Source: DASQHW01 sp963837155
GTDB lineage: Bacteria; Actinomycetota; Acidimicrobiia; IMCC26256; PALSA-610
DNA: 64,000 nucleotides
NCBI GenBank assembly: GCA_963837155.1
Contig: CAWIMB010000001.1
Location: forward strand, 372,001-436,000
Reading direction: 5' to 3'
The notes beneath the pieces were generated by a model, which searched no databases, was not told the DNA's origin, and saw only the letters and a list, made by a program, of their open reading frames with translations. Shown here in pieces: positions 55,628 through 63,632 of the stretch (its first letter is position 1; every line of letters starts with the position of its first letter). A program made the position numbers and the translations under genes.

Positions 55628-56803
55628 ATGCCGAAGCCGATGCACATGACCAAGCGGTTGTCGTTCGACGGTGCCGTCGACGCCGACGGACACATCCTCG
55701 AACCACCCGACCTGTGGGAGAAGTATCTCGAGCCTCGCTACCGGGACCGCGCGTTGCGGATCGTGCTCGATGACGACGGACTCGAAGAGCTCGAAATCGG
55801 CGGGATGCGTTCGAAGCTGAGCCGCCGCGGGTTTCCGTCGACGCTCGGCGCCATGGGCGACCCCGACCTGAGGTCGATGCAACTCGACCCGGTCCGTACC
55901 TACATGGAGGAAGCTCCGTACGGCAGCATGAACCCGAACGAGCGCATTGACGTGCTCGACGCCGAGGGCATCGACGCAGTTGTGCTCTACACAACGATCG
56001 GCTTGGTTTGGGAGGCCGAGCTCGATGACGTCGAGCTGAGTCAGGCGTACACCCGCGCGTATAACCGATGGATCTGCGACTTCTGCGCGGGCAACGATCG
56101 ACTGATACCTACCGCGCACCTAACGCTTGGCGATCCGAGCGCGGCAGCCCGCGAGCTCGAGCGTGCGGTCGGCGACGGCGCACGGGGCGCGTACGTCGCG
56201 CCGTTCACGCACGACGGGAGGCCGCTCGGCCATCCCGACAACGACCCCGTGTTCGCGGCCGCGCAGGATCTGAACGTGCCGTTCGCGATCCACCCGACGT
56301 TCGAGCCGCAGTGGACCAAGGGCACGCGGATGGGAGCGTGGGAGAACGTGAAGAAGTTGCGGCTTCTCGCGTCGGTCACGGCATCCGACGGTGTCCGCCA
56401 ACAATTCACCACGCTGTTCGACTACGGCGTCTTCGATCGCTTTCCGCGGCTGAAAGTCGTCGTCCTCGAGTCCGGCGGCGGCTGGATCGGCTACTGGCTC
56501 GATCGCATCGACGCGGTGTACGGCCATACGTTCGTCGGCACGCGCGTGCCGCTGGCCCGCAAGCCGAGCGAGTACTTCCGCGAGCGCGTGTGGATCTCCT
56601 GCGACCCCGACGAACGCACGATCCCGGCGCTGGCCCACCGGTTCGGGGCCGGCCGGTTCATGTGGGCATCCGACTTTCCCCACGCCGATCACACGCCCGA
56701 ATACGTCGCCGACCTGGATGAACTGGCCGCTTCCTTCGACGAGGCCGACCGGCGACAATTCCTGGGCGACACCGCCCGTTCACTGTTCAAGATCACGGTG
56801 TGA
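55628..56803 (+). CDS. Amidohydrolase (ACMSD-like, amidohydrolase 2 family)
   Basis: A 391-residue TIM-barrel metal enzyme. The N-terminal D-x-D-x-H metal motif is VDADGHILEPPDLW; later ligands are in PFAIHPTF and FMWASDFPHADHTPE, where the last Asp is also typical. Close relatives are 2-amino-3-carboxymuconate semialdehyde decarboxylase and other decarboxylases or hydrolases in aromatic and phosphonate degradation. ATG 55628. Probably in one operon with the PPOX-like gene. Confidence 0.85.
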   Translation: MPKPMHMTKRLSFDGAVDADGHILEPPDLWEKYLEPRYRDRALRIVLDDDGLEELEIGGMRSKLSRRGFPSTLGAMGDPDLRSMQLDPVRTYMEEAPYGSMNPNERIDVLDAEGIDAVVLYTTIGLVWEAELDDVELSQAYTRAYNRWICDFCAGNDRLIPTAHLTLGDPSAAARELERAVGDGARGAYVAPFTHDGRPLGHPDNDPVFAAAQDLNVPFAIHPTFEPQWTKGTRMGAWENVKKLRLLASVTASDGVRQQFTTLFDYGVFDRFPRLKVVVLESGGGWIGYWLDRIDAVYGHTFVGTRVPLARKPSEYFRERVWISCDPDERTIPALAHRFGAGRFMWASDFPHADHTPEYVADLDELAASFDEADRRQFLGDTARSLFKITV

Positions 56804-56855
56804 CGTGGAGCCAACGCGCGCCTGATCTTCGCGAGATCGCGATAGGGAGGCCAGC

Positions 56856-57575
56856 GTGTTCGGTCGACGATGGGGCGCCAGGGCCGAGGCGCTGAGGGAA
56901 GAGGTGCGCGCCAAGCTGGCCTCGAACGCCCACGAGCGCGCGCTGCTCACCGACGCGATCACAAAGCTCGAATCGACTCTCTCGGGTGAGCTCGCTCACC
57001 GCGCCCAGCTCGAGTCGTCGACCGAAGCAGCGGTGGACAGCTTGCGCGCATCGGTCGCGGAGCACTCAACCGATCTCGCCGCGGCCGTCGAGGAGATCGC
57101 GCGCATGTGCGCGTTGCTGGCCGAGCGCATCGAGATCGAACGAGACGAGCGGCGCGCGCTGGTCGAGGCGGTCACCATGCTCGCGCGCCAAACAATGGAG
57201 CAGCGGCCGGCGCTCGAACTGGGTGAGCGGGAAGAGCGGTCCGAGCCGGGCGTGATCAAACCGCGGCTCGTCGGCGGCAATGTGTACGCGTCCACATCCG
57301 ACGACGCGGAAATCGTGCTCGTCGACGAGACGGCGAACGGTCAAGATCGCATGTCGCGGCTCGCCATGGGTGCCGCGGTGCGTTGTCGTTTTGGTGACGG
57401 GTGGATCGAAGGCCTGGAGGTCTGCGAGGTCGTCGGCGACGGCGCTGATGTGCGTTACCGCATCCGGCGCGTGGTCGATCAATACGTTCTGCCCGCGCGG
57501 TTCGACCGCATCGACCTCGAGCTCGTCGGGGACTCATCACCCCCCAACGCCCGAGGGCGATGGTGGCAGTCCTGA
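56856..57575 (+). CDS. Coiled-coil protein with C-terminal CRFGD-x-W domain (paralogue of 23123)
   Basis: A 239-residue protein. After VFGRRWGARAEAL a long helical region (10-115) contains IERDERRALVEAVTMLARQ, matching ADREERRAMIEALTLL in the paralogue. A variable linker leads to a C-terminal domain (about 175-222): VRCRFGDGWIEGLEVCEVVG, VRYRIRRVVDQYVLPARF. The CRFGD motif is at residues 177-181 in both proteins. GTG 56856 has a GGGAGG site. It overlaps the following flavoprotein gene by 16 bases. Function is unknown. Confidence 0.62.
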   Translation: MFGRRWGARAEALREEVRAKLASNAHERALLTDAITKLESTLSGELAHRAQLESSTEAAVDSLRASVAEHSTDLAAAVEEIARMCALLAERIEIERDERRALVEAVTMLARQTMEQRPALELGEREERSEPGVIKPRLVGGNVYASTSDDAEIVLVDETANGQDRMSRLAMGAAVRCRFGDGWIEGLEVCEVVGDGADVRYRIRRVVDQYVLPARFDRIDLELVGDSSPPNARGRWWQS

Positions 57576-59149
57576 ACCCCGAGCGTTTCGACATGGTGGT
57601 CATCGGGGCGGGTCCGGCGGGGGAAAAGGGTGCCGCGCAGGCCGCGTACTTCGGCAAGCGCGTCGCGATCGTCGAGCGCAGCGCCCGCGCCGGCGGCGCG
57701 GCCGCGATCAATGCATGGGTACCGTCGAAGACGATCCGGGAAGCGGCGTTGTATCTGACCGGCTTCCGCCGGCGCGACGTGTACGAGGGCCTCAGCCTGG
57801 ACCTCGACCCGTCGTTCGCGGTCGGCCGCCTCCGGGCGCGCTCGGACCACGTCGTCGATACCGTCACCAGTGAGGTTCGGTCGAACATCGACGCCCATGA
57901 CATCGAGTTCGTGCAAGGGGACGCGCGGCTGGGCCCCGACCGAACGGTGCGCGTGAACGTCGCGAACGGCTCGCCTCGAGAGTTGCAGGCCGACGTGATC
58001 CTCATCGCGACGGGTTCGCGTCCGTTCCACGCGCCGGGCATCGACTTCGACGACCCCGACATTCTCGACTCGTCCACGATCCTGGATCTCGACCGGCCGG
58101 TCCAAAGTCTCGTGGTCCTCGGTGGTGGCGCGGTCGGCTGCGAGTACGCGTCGATCTTCTGCGCGCTCGGCGCGCAGGTCACGTTGGTGGACAACCGTCC
58201 GCGCCTCGTTCCCGTGATGGACCACGACGTGTCGGAAGGGCTGGCGGGCGCACTCCGGGCCGCGGGCGTTCGCGTCGTGCTCGACGCCGGGCGCGCCCAG
58301 GTAGCGCGCGACCAGGTGGGCCTCGCGGTCGAGATCGCGGGCCACGACGTGCTCCGCCCCGAGAAGGTGCTCTTCGCGGCGGGCCGCGCGGGCAACACGG
58401 AGGGCCTTGCGCTCGAAGACGCCGGCGTCGAGAGCGACGCGTACGGACGGATCAAGGTCGACGACTCATATCGAACGACCGCGGCGGGTATCTACGCCGC
58501 CGGCGATGTGATCGGTCCGCCCGCCCTCGCGTCGGTGTCGATGGAACAGGCGCGGGTCGCCGCTTGCCATGCCTTCGACATCACGTTCAAGCAGATGGTG
58601 GATCCGATCATGCCGATGGGCGTGTACTCCATCCCCGAAGCGGCAGCAGTCGGGATGACCGAAGCCCAGGCCCGTGGCGACGGGATCGACTGCGAGATCG
58701 GTATCGCGGCATTCGCGCACAACAGCCGATCGCTGGTCTCGGGAACCACCGACGGGTTCATCAAGCTCGTGTTCCGGCGCGACGACCGGCGCCTGCTCGG
58801 CGTGCATGTGCTCGGCGACTCCGCGACGGAGCTCGTGCACCACGGTCAATCGGTGCTGCACTTCGACGGCGCGATCGACTACTTCATTCAGGCCGTGTAC
58901 AACGTCCCGACCTTGACCGAGGCATACAAGTACGCGGCCTACGACGGGCTCCAGCGCCTCGCGGGGCTCCTCAGCTGTAGAGGTCGACGAACGCGTGTGC
59001 AGTCGCGGTCATGCGCGACCGCAACGATTCCGGTTCCAGGACCTCGACGTCCGCGCCGAGCCGAAGGAGGTCGCGGAACGCGTCGTCGCCGCTTTCGAAC
59101 GCCATCGTGCAACGTGTCCAACCGTCGTCGAGAGCATCGTGTGTCTTGA
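57560..59149 (+). CDS. SthA-like FAD pyridine nucleotide-disulfide oxidoreductase family protein
   Basis: A two-dinucleotide-domain flavoprotein of the Lpd/SthA family. FAD motif VIGAGPAGEKGAAQAAYFGK, NAD(P) motif VVLGGGAVGCEYASIF and C-terminal FAD site IYAAGDVIGPP and dimer domain EAYKYAAYDGL are all present. The usual redox Cys pair is missing (GGAAAINAWVPSKT), so it is more like the soluble transhydrogenase SthA than a disulfide reductase. The homologous part ends near residue 474; the last 56 residues run antisense to the next gene and are probably not native, perhaps because of an indel near 58975. Start ATG 57560. Confidence 0.82.
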   Translation: MVAVLNPERFDMVVIGAGPAGEKGAAQAAYFGKRVAIVERSARAGGAAAINAWVPSKTIREAALYLTGFRRRDVYEGLSLDLDPSFAVGRLRARSDHVVDTVTSEVRSNIDAHDIEFVQGDARLGPDRTVRVNVANGSPRELQADVILIATGSRPFHAPGIDFDDPDILDSSTILDLDRPVQSLVVLGGGAVGCEYASIFCALGAQVTLVDNRPRLVPVMDHDVSEGLAGALRAAGVRVVLDAGRAQVARDQVGLAVEIAGHDVLRPEKVLFAAGRAGNTEGLALEDAGVESDAYGRIKVDDSYRTTAAGIYAAGDVIGPPALASVSMEQARVAACHAFDITFKQMVDPIMPMGVYSIPEAAAVGMTEAQARGDGIDCEIGIAAFAHNSRSLVSGTTDGFIKLVFRRDDRRLLGVHVLGDSATELVHHGQSVLHFDGAIDYFIQAVYNVPTLTEAYKYAAYDGLQRLAGLLSCRGRRTRVQSRSCATATIPVPGPRRPRRAEGGRGTRRRRFRTPSCNVSNRRREHRVS

Positions 59150-59933
59150 TCGTCGTTCCCGATGTGCGCGACATCCACCGCAGCTCCTCGTAGCCGTACT
59201 GCGACGCGCGCACCTCGACGTCCACAGGTGGCAGCAACGATTCGAAGCCGGCGACGGACGCGTTCCAGTACTCGGCGAGTTCGAAGTCCTCCGGCCGAAC
59301 GAAAGACTCGTCGAGTGTCGAAACGTCGTGCACCCGTGACACTCGATAGGTGCGCATCTCGCCGTCGCGGCGAGCGACGAGGTACCACACACCTGCCTTG
59401 TTCACGAGTCCGAACGGATCGAGCCGGCGCGGTGCAGGGCCGTCGGCACCAGGATGGCGATAGCGAATGTCAACCCGGCGGTCGTCCCACACCGCGGCGG
59501 CCAGGCTCGCGAGGTGGGGCTCGTTGCGAGTCGTGCGAAACCACGTGGGCGCGTCGAAATGGAAACGCTGGCGGGCCGACGCGGCGCGATCGGCCAGATC
59601 CTTGGGGAGCGACGCGAGCAACTTGAGTTGCGCGGCGCCGAGAACCGTGCCCAATCCCAGCTCGCCGACCGGGCCGGGCATGCCGGTCGCGAACAGGGCC
59701 TCGGCCTCCTTGGCGGTCAAGCCGGTGAGGCGTGTGCGGTAGCCGTCGACGAGCTGGCATCCGCCGTTGCGGCCGGGCTCGGCGTACACCGGCACACCGG
59801 CCGCGCTCAACGCCTCGAGGTCTCGGTAGATCGTGCGGACGGACACCTCCAGCGCCTCGGCCAGCTCGGTTGCAGTCAGGCGGCCCCGGTGCTGCAAGAG
59901 CAGTAAGAGCGAGACCAATCGGCTGGCGCGCAC
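58971..59933 (-). CDS. WYL-domain helix-turn-helix transcriptional regulator
   Basis: A 320-residue regulator. The N-terminal HTH is LVSLLLLLQHRGRLTATELAEALEVSVRTIYRDLEALSAAGVP, and a WYL-type ligand/RNA-binding half includes VDIRYRHPG and GVWYLVARRDGEMRTYRVSRV. A C-terminal WCX-like extension follows. Such proteins often autoregulate. The perfect palindrome at 59954 lies 21 bases before its GTG 59933. It converges on the flavoprotein gene, with overlapping frames. Confidence 0.85.
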   Translation of the reverse strand: MRASRLVSLLLLLQHRGRLTATELAEALEVSVRTIYRDLEALSAAGVPVYAEPGRNGGCQLVDGYRTRLTGLTAKEAEALFATGMPGPVGELGLGTVLGAAQLKLLASLPKDLADRAASARQRFHFDAPTWFRTTRNEPHLASLAAAVWDDRRVDIRYRHPGADGPAPRRLDPFGLVNKAGVWYLVARRDGEMRTYRVSRVHDVSTLDESFVRPEDFELAEYWNASVAGFESLLPPVDVEVRASQYGYEELRWMSRTSGTTIKTHDALDDGWTRCTMAFESGDDAFRDLLRLGADVEVLEPESLRSRMTATAHAFVDLYS

Positions 59934-59953
59934 TTCTGAAAAGTAGCCGTTTT

Positions 59954-59972
59954 CCTGACAGGAGGTGTCAGG
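59954..59972. promoter_or_regulatory. Palindrome CCTGACA-N5-TGTCAGG, candidate WYL regulator operator
   Basis: A perfect 7-base inverted repeat (59954-59960 and 59966-59972) around GGAGG. It sits between the WYL gene and the divergent small gene at 60041. Such TGACA/TGTCA palindromes fit binding by a dimeric HTH protein, most likely the WYL regulator itself. Confidence 0.5.
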
Positions 59973-60040
59973 GTATCGGCGTACTGTGGACCAAACAACA
60001 ACCGTGTAACCACAGGCGTGGTATCCCCAGGGGAGGGGCA

Positions 60041-60247
60041 GTGCATCCGGACATTCTTCTTCAGCTCGCGCGCACCGAAATGCACCAAAGGTTCCAGGAC
60101 GCGGAGGTGCGGCGCCTCGCCACCTGGGCCCGCCGGCACACGAGGCCGGGCCGTCCCGCAATCGAGCCGCGCCGGAAGCTGGCGTTCGCGCGGCGTCCGA
60201 GCCTGCTCAGCCGCCGGACGCCCGTCGCTCGCCGCCGGATGGCCTAG
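60041..60247 (+). CDS. Small Arg-rich actinobacterial protein
   Basis: A 68-residue gene with AGGGGAGGGG ribosome site before GTG 60041. It encodes VHPDILLQLARTEMHQRFQD followed by a basic, Arg-rich tail ending RRRMA. Small proteins starting MHPD and helical at first are common in actinobacteria; their function is unknown. It is divergent from the WYL regulator and stops 2 bases before the DUF6582-like gene, which runs the other way. Confidence 0.5.
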   Translation: MHPDILLQLARTEMHQRFQDAEVRRLATWARRHTRPGRPAIEPRRKLAFARRPSLLSRRTPVARRRMA

Positions 60248-60248
60248 G

Positions 60249-60503
60249 TCACCGCTTCCGCGCCTTGCCGCCGCTTCGGAGTTCGTGCCAGCTGCTCTCG
60301 GAGAGCTCGACGTCGAACTTCTTGGCGGCGGCTTGGATCCGCTTCCACGCGTGGTCGCGTTCCGCGTCGCTCACGCCCTCGACTTGATTGAACCGGGCGA
60401 CTGCATTGCGAACGTGTTTGGCATCGGTCAACGGCTCTTTACGCTCCTTTGGGAACGCAAACTGCGTCGAGCGCAACTTGTTCTTGTCGGCAGGAGTCGC
60501 CAT
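60249..60503 (-). CDS. DUF6582-like small protein
   Basis: An 84-residue protein with the signature FAFPKERKEPLTDAKHVRNA and VARFNQVEGVSDAERDHAWKRI. The pattern is that of a widespread actinobacterial family (DUF6582); it is probably helical and may be phage- or stress-related, but no function is known. Start ATG 60503; it shares its upstream region with the 2OG oxygenase gene. Confidence 0.78.
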   Translation of the reverse strand: MATPADKNKLRSTQFAFPKERKEPLTDAKHVRNAVARFNQVEGVSDAERDHAWKRIQAAAKKFDVELSESSWHELRSGGKARKR

Positions 60504-60616
60504 CGACTGATCCTCCTCGTGTTGTCGACGAATTCGCGCCTTGCATCGCGTACCTGCAATGCCTGGACCGGAAACGTCTGACGAAGCGGCGCGAGAATCG
60601 CTCGGTGCATCACGAC

Positions 60617-61318
60617 ATGGCCAGCCGACTCGCGAAACTCCGCTGGGATGTCATCAATGACGCGGTTGACCGCGACGGCTTCGCAGTCACCGCGTCTCCC
60701 ATCCTCAACGCGGCCGAATGCGCGTCGCTCGTGCACGCCTTCGACGACGACACACAATTCCGATCGACGATCGACATGGCGCGGCACCGGTTCGGCCAGG
60801 GCTGTTACCGGTACTTCCGCTACCCCCTCCCCTCGGTCGTGGCCGATCTTCGGAACGCCGCGTATCCATACGTCGTCGAGATCGCGAATCGTTGGGCCAA
60901 AAGGCTCGGCGAACCCGCGCTCCCGCCCACGCACGGCGAGCTGGTGCGACTCTGCAACGAGCACGGTCAGACGCGTCCGACGCCCCTCGTGTTGCGCTAC
61001 CACGAGGGCGATTGGAATGCGCTCCACCAGGACCTGTACGGCGACGTCGTGTTCCCGCTCCAACTCGCCGTCGCGTTGACGCAACCAGGCGTCGACTTCG
61101 ACGGCGGAGAGATGCTGTACCTCGAACAGCGGCCGCGCGCGCAGTCTCGTGGCCACGCGGTGATGCCCGAGCGCGGCCACGGTGTGGTGTTCACCACCCG
61201 GTCGCGGCCGGTCAAGGGGACGCGCGGCACGTATCGCGTCGGCATGAAGCACGGCACGAGCACCGTGACCCGTGGCGAGAGGCTGACGCTCGGAATCATC
61301 TTTCACGACGCCGCGTAA
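60617..61318 (+). CDS. 2OG-Fe(II) oxygenase (AlkB/prolyl hydroxylase-like)
   Basis: A 233-residue oxygenase. The iron ligands are His and Asp in WNALHQDLYGD and a late His around VGMKHGTSTV; PVKGTRGTYRVGMKHG has the 2OG-binding Arg region. The pattern LRYHEGDWNALHQD is found in bacterial proteins related to DNA-repair and protein hydroxylases. Start ATG 60617; the upstream frame to 60449 lacks family similarity. The gene ends 12 bases before the second copy of the ACGAGTCACACA hairpin. Confidence 0.75.
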   Translation: MASRLAKLRWDVINDAVDRDGFAVTASPILNAAECASLVHAFDDDTQFRSTIDMARHRFGQGCYRYFRYPLPSVVADLRNAAYPYVVEIANRWAKRLGEPALPPTHGELVRLCNEHGQTRPTPLVLRYHEGDWNALHQDLYGDVVFPLQLAVALTQPGVDFDGGEMLYLEQRPRAQSRGHAVMPERGHGVVFTTRSRPVKGTRGTYRVGMKHGTSTVTRGERLTLGIIFHDAA

Positions 61319-61329
61319 GCATCCCTCGA

Positions 61330-61377
61330 AACGAGTCACACACATACCGCGCAAGCGCGTGACCTGTGTGACTCGTT
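61330..61377. repeat. Long-stem inverted repeat ACGAGTCACACA, copy 2
   Basis: AACGAGTCACACA (61330-61342) and its exact complement (61365-61377), a 13-base stem, flank a 22-base loop. The 12 core bases are identical to the copy at 21640; both loops contain a CCG-CG-AA-CGCGT pattern. It lies between convergent gene ends, so termination in both directions is a reasonable guess. Confidence 0.7.
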
Positions 61378-61841
61378 CAGCCGGTTCGGTCGCGGAGGAG
61401 GGGCTCGAGCGCGGTGACGTAGTCGGTGAGGCGAGTGGCGAGCTCGACGACGAGTTCGGCATCGCTCAGATCGGGATCGGGCCACGTCTCGGAGACACGG
61501 CGCCACACGTCGGGTCGCCCGAGGAACGGGCCGACGACTGCTTCGGTGCCGATCACGCGCCGCCACCGCTTCTCGGTCTTGCGCAGATGCGCGAGCACCG
61601 CCTCGTTGTCGGCGACCCTGGAGTACTCGGCATGGAACCCAATCTCCAGCGCGAGCACTTTCGCCGCCTTGTCGTTGTCGGGTCCGATCACCTGCGCCTC
61701 GTAGTGCTCGCGTGGTGGCGCCTCGGGCCCGAACCACACCTTGATGCCATAGCGATGGGCGCGCAGGCGCAACTCGCCGAGCTCTTGCGGGGCCATTCCG
61801 CGCAGCGCGTATGCCACCTCGTCGAACAACGAGAGCTCCAC
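61377..61841 (-). CDS. Conserved hypothetical protein
   Basis: About 154 residues beginning VELSLFDEVAYALRGMAPQELGEL and including HRYGIKVWFGPE and REHYEAQVIG. I do not assign a family. It is soluble, acidic and has no signal peptide. GTG 61841 was preferred over the GTG at 61877 because the sequence is more protein-like from there and the upstream start would overlap the divergent gene. It may share a promoter region with that gene. Confidence 0.5.
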   Translation of the reverse strand: MELSLFDEVAYALRGMAPQELGELRLRAHRYGIKVWFGPEAPPREHYEAQVIGPDNDKAAKVLALEIGFHAEYSRVADNEAVLAHLRKTEKRWRRVIGTEAVVGPFLGRPDVWRRVSETWPDPDLSDAELVVELATRLTDYVTALEPLLRDRTG

Positions 61842-61859
61842 CGGGAAAGCATCGTCGCG

Positions 61860-63008
61860 ATGGGTAGCGTCCCGCACGTGACCAGCCTCGACCGTCGGCT
61901 CGATGCGGCCCGGGCCCGGGTCGTGGAACGCGGCCTGACGCCGCAGGCGGTCGCGCAGCTCATCGCGGTGGCGCGCGAGGCCCCGCCGGAGGCGCTGGCG
62001 CCGATCAAACAGCTCCTGAAGCGCTTCTTCTCCGACGAGTCATGGACGGCCGCGGATGATGACGCGCTCGCCGATGCCGTGGGGAGCGGCGGGACTCCCG
62101 GACGGCATGAGCTCGAGCCCGGCCTCATGGTGCTGTGGGATTGGGACACGGGACGGTTCCGGCTGCGCGTGGAGAGCGACGACCCCGGGACCATCGCCGA
62201 CACCGGCCTCAGCCGCACGTTCGACGGTGTCGTACAGCCCCAGGCGACGCCGAGCCCGCGCACGCTGCGCTTCGCGACGCCGCCTCTGCACTCGGGCCCG
62301 AGCCGCGTCTACGACTCGGCCGCGGCCACGGTCGGCGACAAACGGGTCGCTCGCATCTTCGAAGCGTTCGCCGACGTCACCAACGTGCTCGTCGGACCGG
62401 ATTTCGTGGCGGTGACGATCTCGCACGCAGACCGCTGGGAGGCACTGCTCGAACCGATGCTCGACACCGTTTCCGAGCAGTTCAGCGACCCTTCCCGCGA
62501 CGCGGCAGCGGCCGCGCGTCCAAACGAGCCAGGCCGGCAGGAGGTCGAGCGGACGCGCGGCGCCGACCGCGCACCCCGAAGACTTGAACAAGCGTGGGCC
62601 GAGCTCGGTGGGCTACGCGCCAACGATGCGGATGACCTCGTCCGCATCCTCGCCGCGAGCCGCGACGTTGAGCCCGCGCGTCGCCAAGTGGCGGCCGCCC
62701 TCGTTGCGGACGCGCCACCCGACGTCGCGCGCGACACCTGGGAGCGCTTGCTCACCGACCGGCAGCGCATGGTGCGGCGCGCGGTCGTCGATGCAATTGT
62801 TGACGCGGCCCAACAGGAGCTCCGTCCGCTGCTCGAACACGCACTCGAGGACTCGGACGCGTGGACGCGTTGGAAAGCGATCACCGGCATCGCGGCGCTG
62901 GGCATCGACGCAAGCCGTCGCGCGGTTGCCGCGCGGGCCGATGATGCCGACTTTCGCGTGCGCCTCGAAGCCACGCGTGCACTCAGGGACGCGTCACAAT
63001 CGGGCTAG
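61860..63008 (+). CDS. Nfu N-terminal-like domain and HEAT-repeat protein
   Basis: A 382-residue protein. After a helical first part and a short beta stretch, residues about 120-215 show TFDGVVQPQATPSPRTLRFATPP and ARIFEAFADVTNVLVGPDFVAVTI, an Nfu/NifU N-terminal-like segment. The C-terminal 140 residues are helical HEAT-type repeats (PARRQVAAALVADAP, MVRRAVVDAIVDAAQ, WTRWKAITGIAALG). The iron-sulfur binding CxxC of Nfu is absent, so it is a scaffold or adaptor by inference. Start ATG 61860; GTG 61878 is an alternative. Confidence 0.6.
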   Translation: MGSVPHVTSLDRRLDAARARVVERGLTPQAVAQLIAVAREAPPEALAPIKQLLKRFFSDESWTAADDDALADAVGSGGTPGRHELEPGLMVLWDWDTGRFRLRVESDDPGTIADTGLSRTFDGVVQPQATPSPRTLRFATPPLHSGPSRVYDSAAATVGDKRVARIFEAFADVTNVLVGPDFVAVTISHADRWEALLEPMLDTVSEQFSDPSRDAAAAARPNEPGRQEVERTRGADRAPRRLEQAWAELGGLRANDADDLVRILAASRDVEPARRQVAAALVADAPPDVARDTWERLLTDRQRMVRRAVVDAIVDAAQQELRPLLEHALEDSDAWTRWKAITGIAALGIDASRRAVAARADDADFRVRLEATRALRDASQSG

Positions 63009-63019
63009 TGCACCAGCAA

Positions 63020-63559
63020 TCACTCGGGCGACGCGACGAGCCCGAGCAGCTGCACGTCGTGCACGCCGAGCCCGTGCAACGCCATTGTGCGCGTGCCGCG
63101 TACGCAGATCCACGGCGCGAACGCACCGGGCGAGTAGCCGATCGCCAGGAGTTCGCCCGGGCCCGCGGCGTCGCAGAGTCGGGCGGCCAGATTGATCGGG
63201 CGTCCGATGTAGTCGTCGCCGTCGAGGATCAGCACCTCGCCATGTGCGACTCCCCCGCGCAATCCCAAGGGTTGGTTCGCGCCTCGGCCGATGATCTCGG
63301 CGGCCGTGCCGATCGTGTTCGCGATGCCGTCGCCGACGATCATCGCGCCGTCACCGAGCCACTTGCCGATGAGGATGCCCTGGCGCGACGCGACCTCACG
63401 GGTCAGCGCGCGGAAGTCGTGTAAGGCCTCGATCGCGGCGGCGACACCATGGGTCGCGGTAAACCGCGTGAAGCCGCACAGATCGAGGAATGCGAATGCG
63501 CGCGCGACGGCAACCGGCGCGCGAACGGGAAGGACACCCAAGGGTTCCGTATTGTGCAC
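63020..63559 (-). CDS. Class III adenylate/guanylate cyclase domain protein
   Basis: A 179-residue single-domain cyclase. Metal-binding motifs are FLDLCGFTRFT and KWLGDGAMIVG; GRPINLAARLCDAAGPGE is the nucleotide-binding and transition-state helix. The first Asp is in FLDLCGF. It is the second class III cyclase in the window after the giant gene. It could be an active homodimer or an inactive partner. Start is at 63559, divergent from the VOC gene. Confidence 0.75.
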   Translation of the reverse strand: MHNTEPLGVLPVRAPVAVARAFAFLDLCGFTRFTATHGVAAAIEALHDFRALTREVASRQGILIGKWLGDGAMIVGDGIANTIGTAAEIIGRGANQPLGLRGGVAHGEVLILDGDDYIGRPINLAARLCDAAGPGELLAIGYSPGAFAPWICVRGTRTMALHGLGVHDVQLLGLVASPE

Positions 63560-63632
63560 GGCATCGTTCCGGCGCTGCGCTCTCGCCGGACGGAATTAAT
63601 TGTTATCCACAAGCGAGAGGGGGACGATTCGT

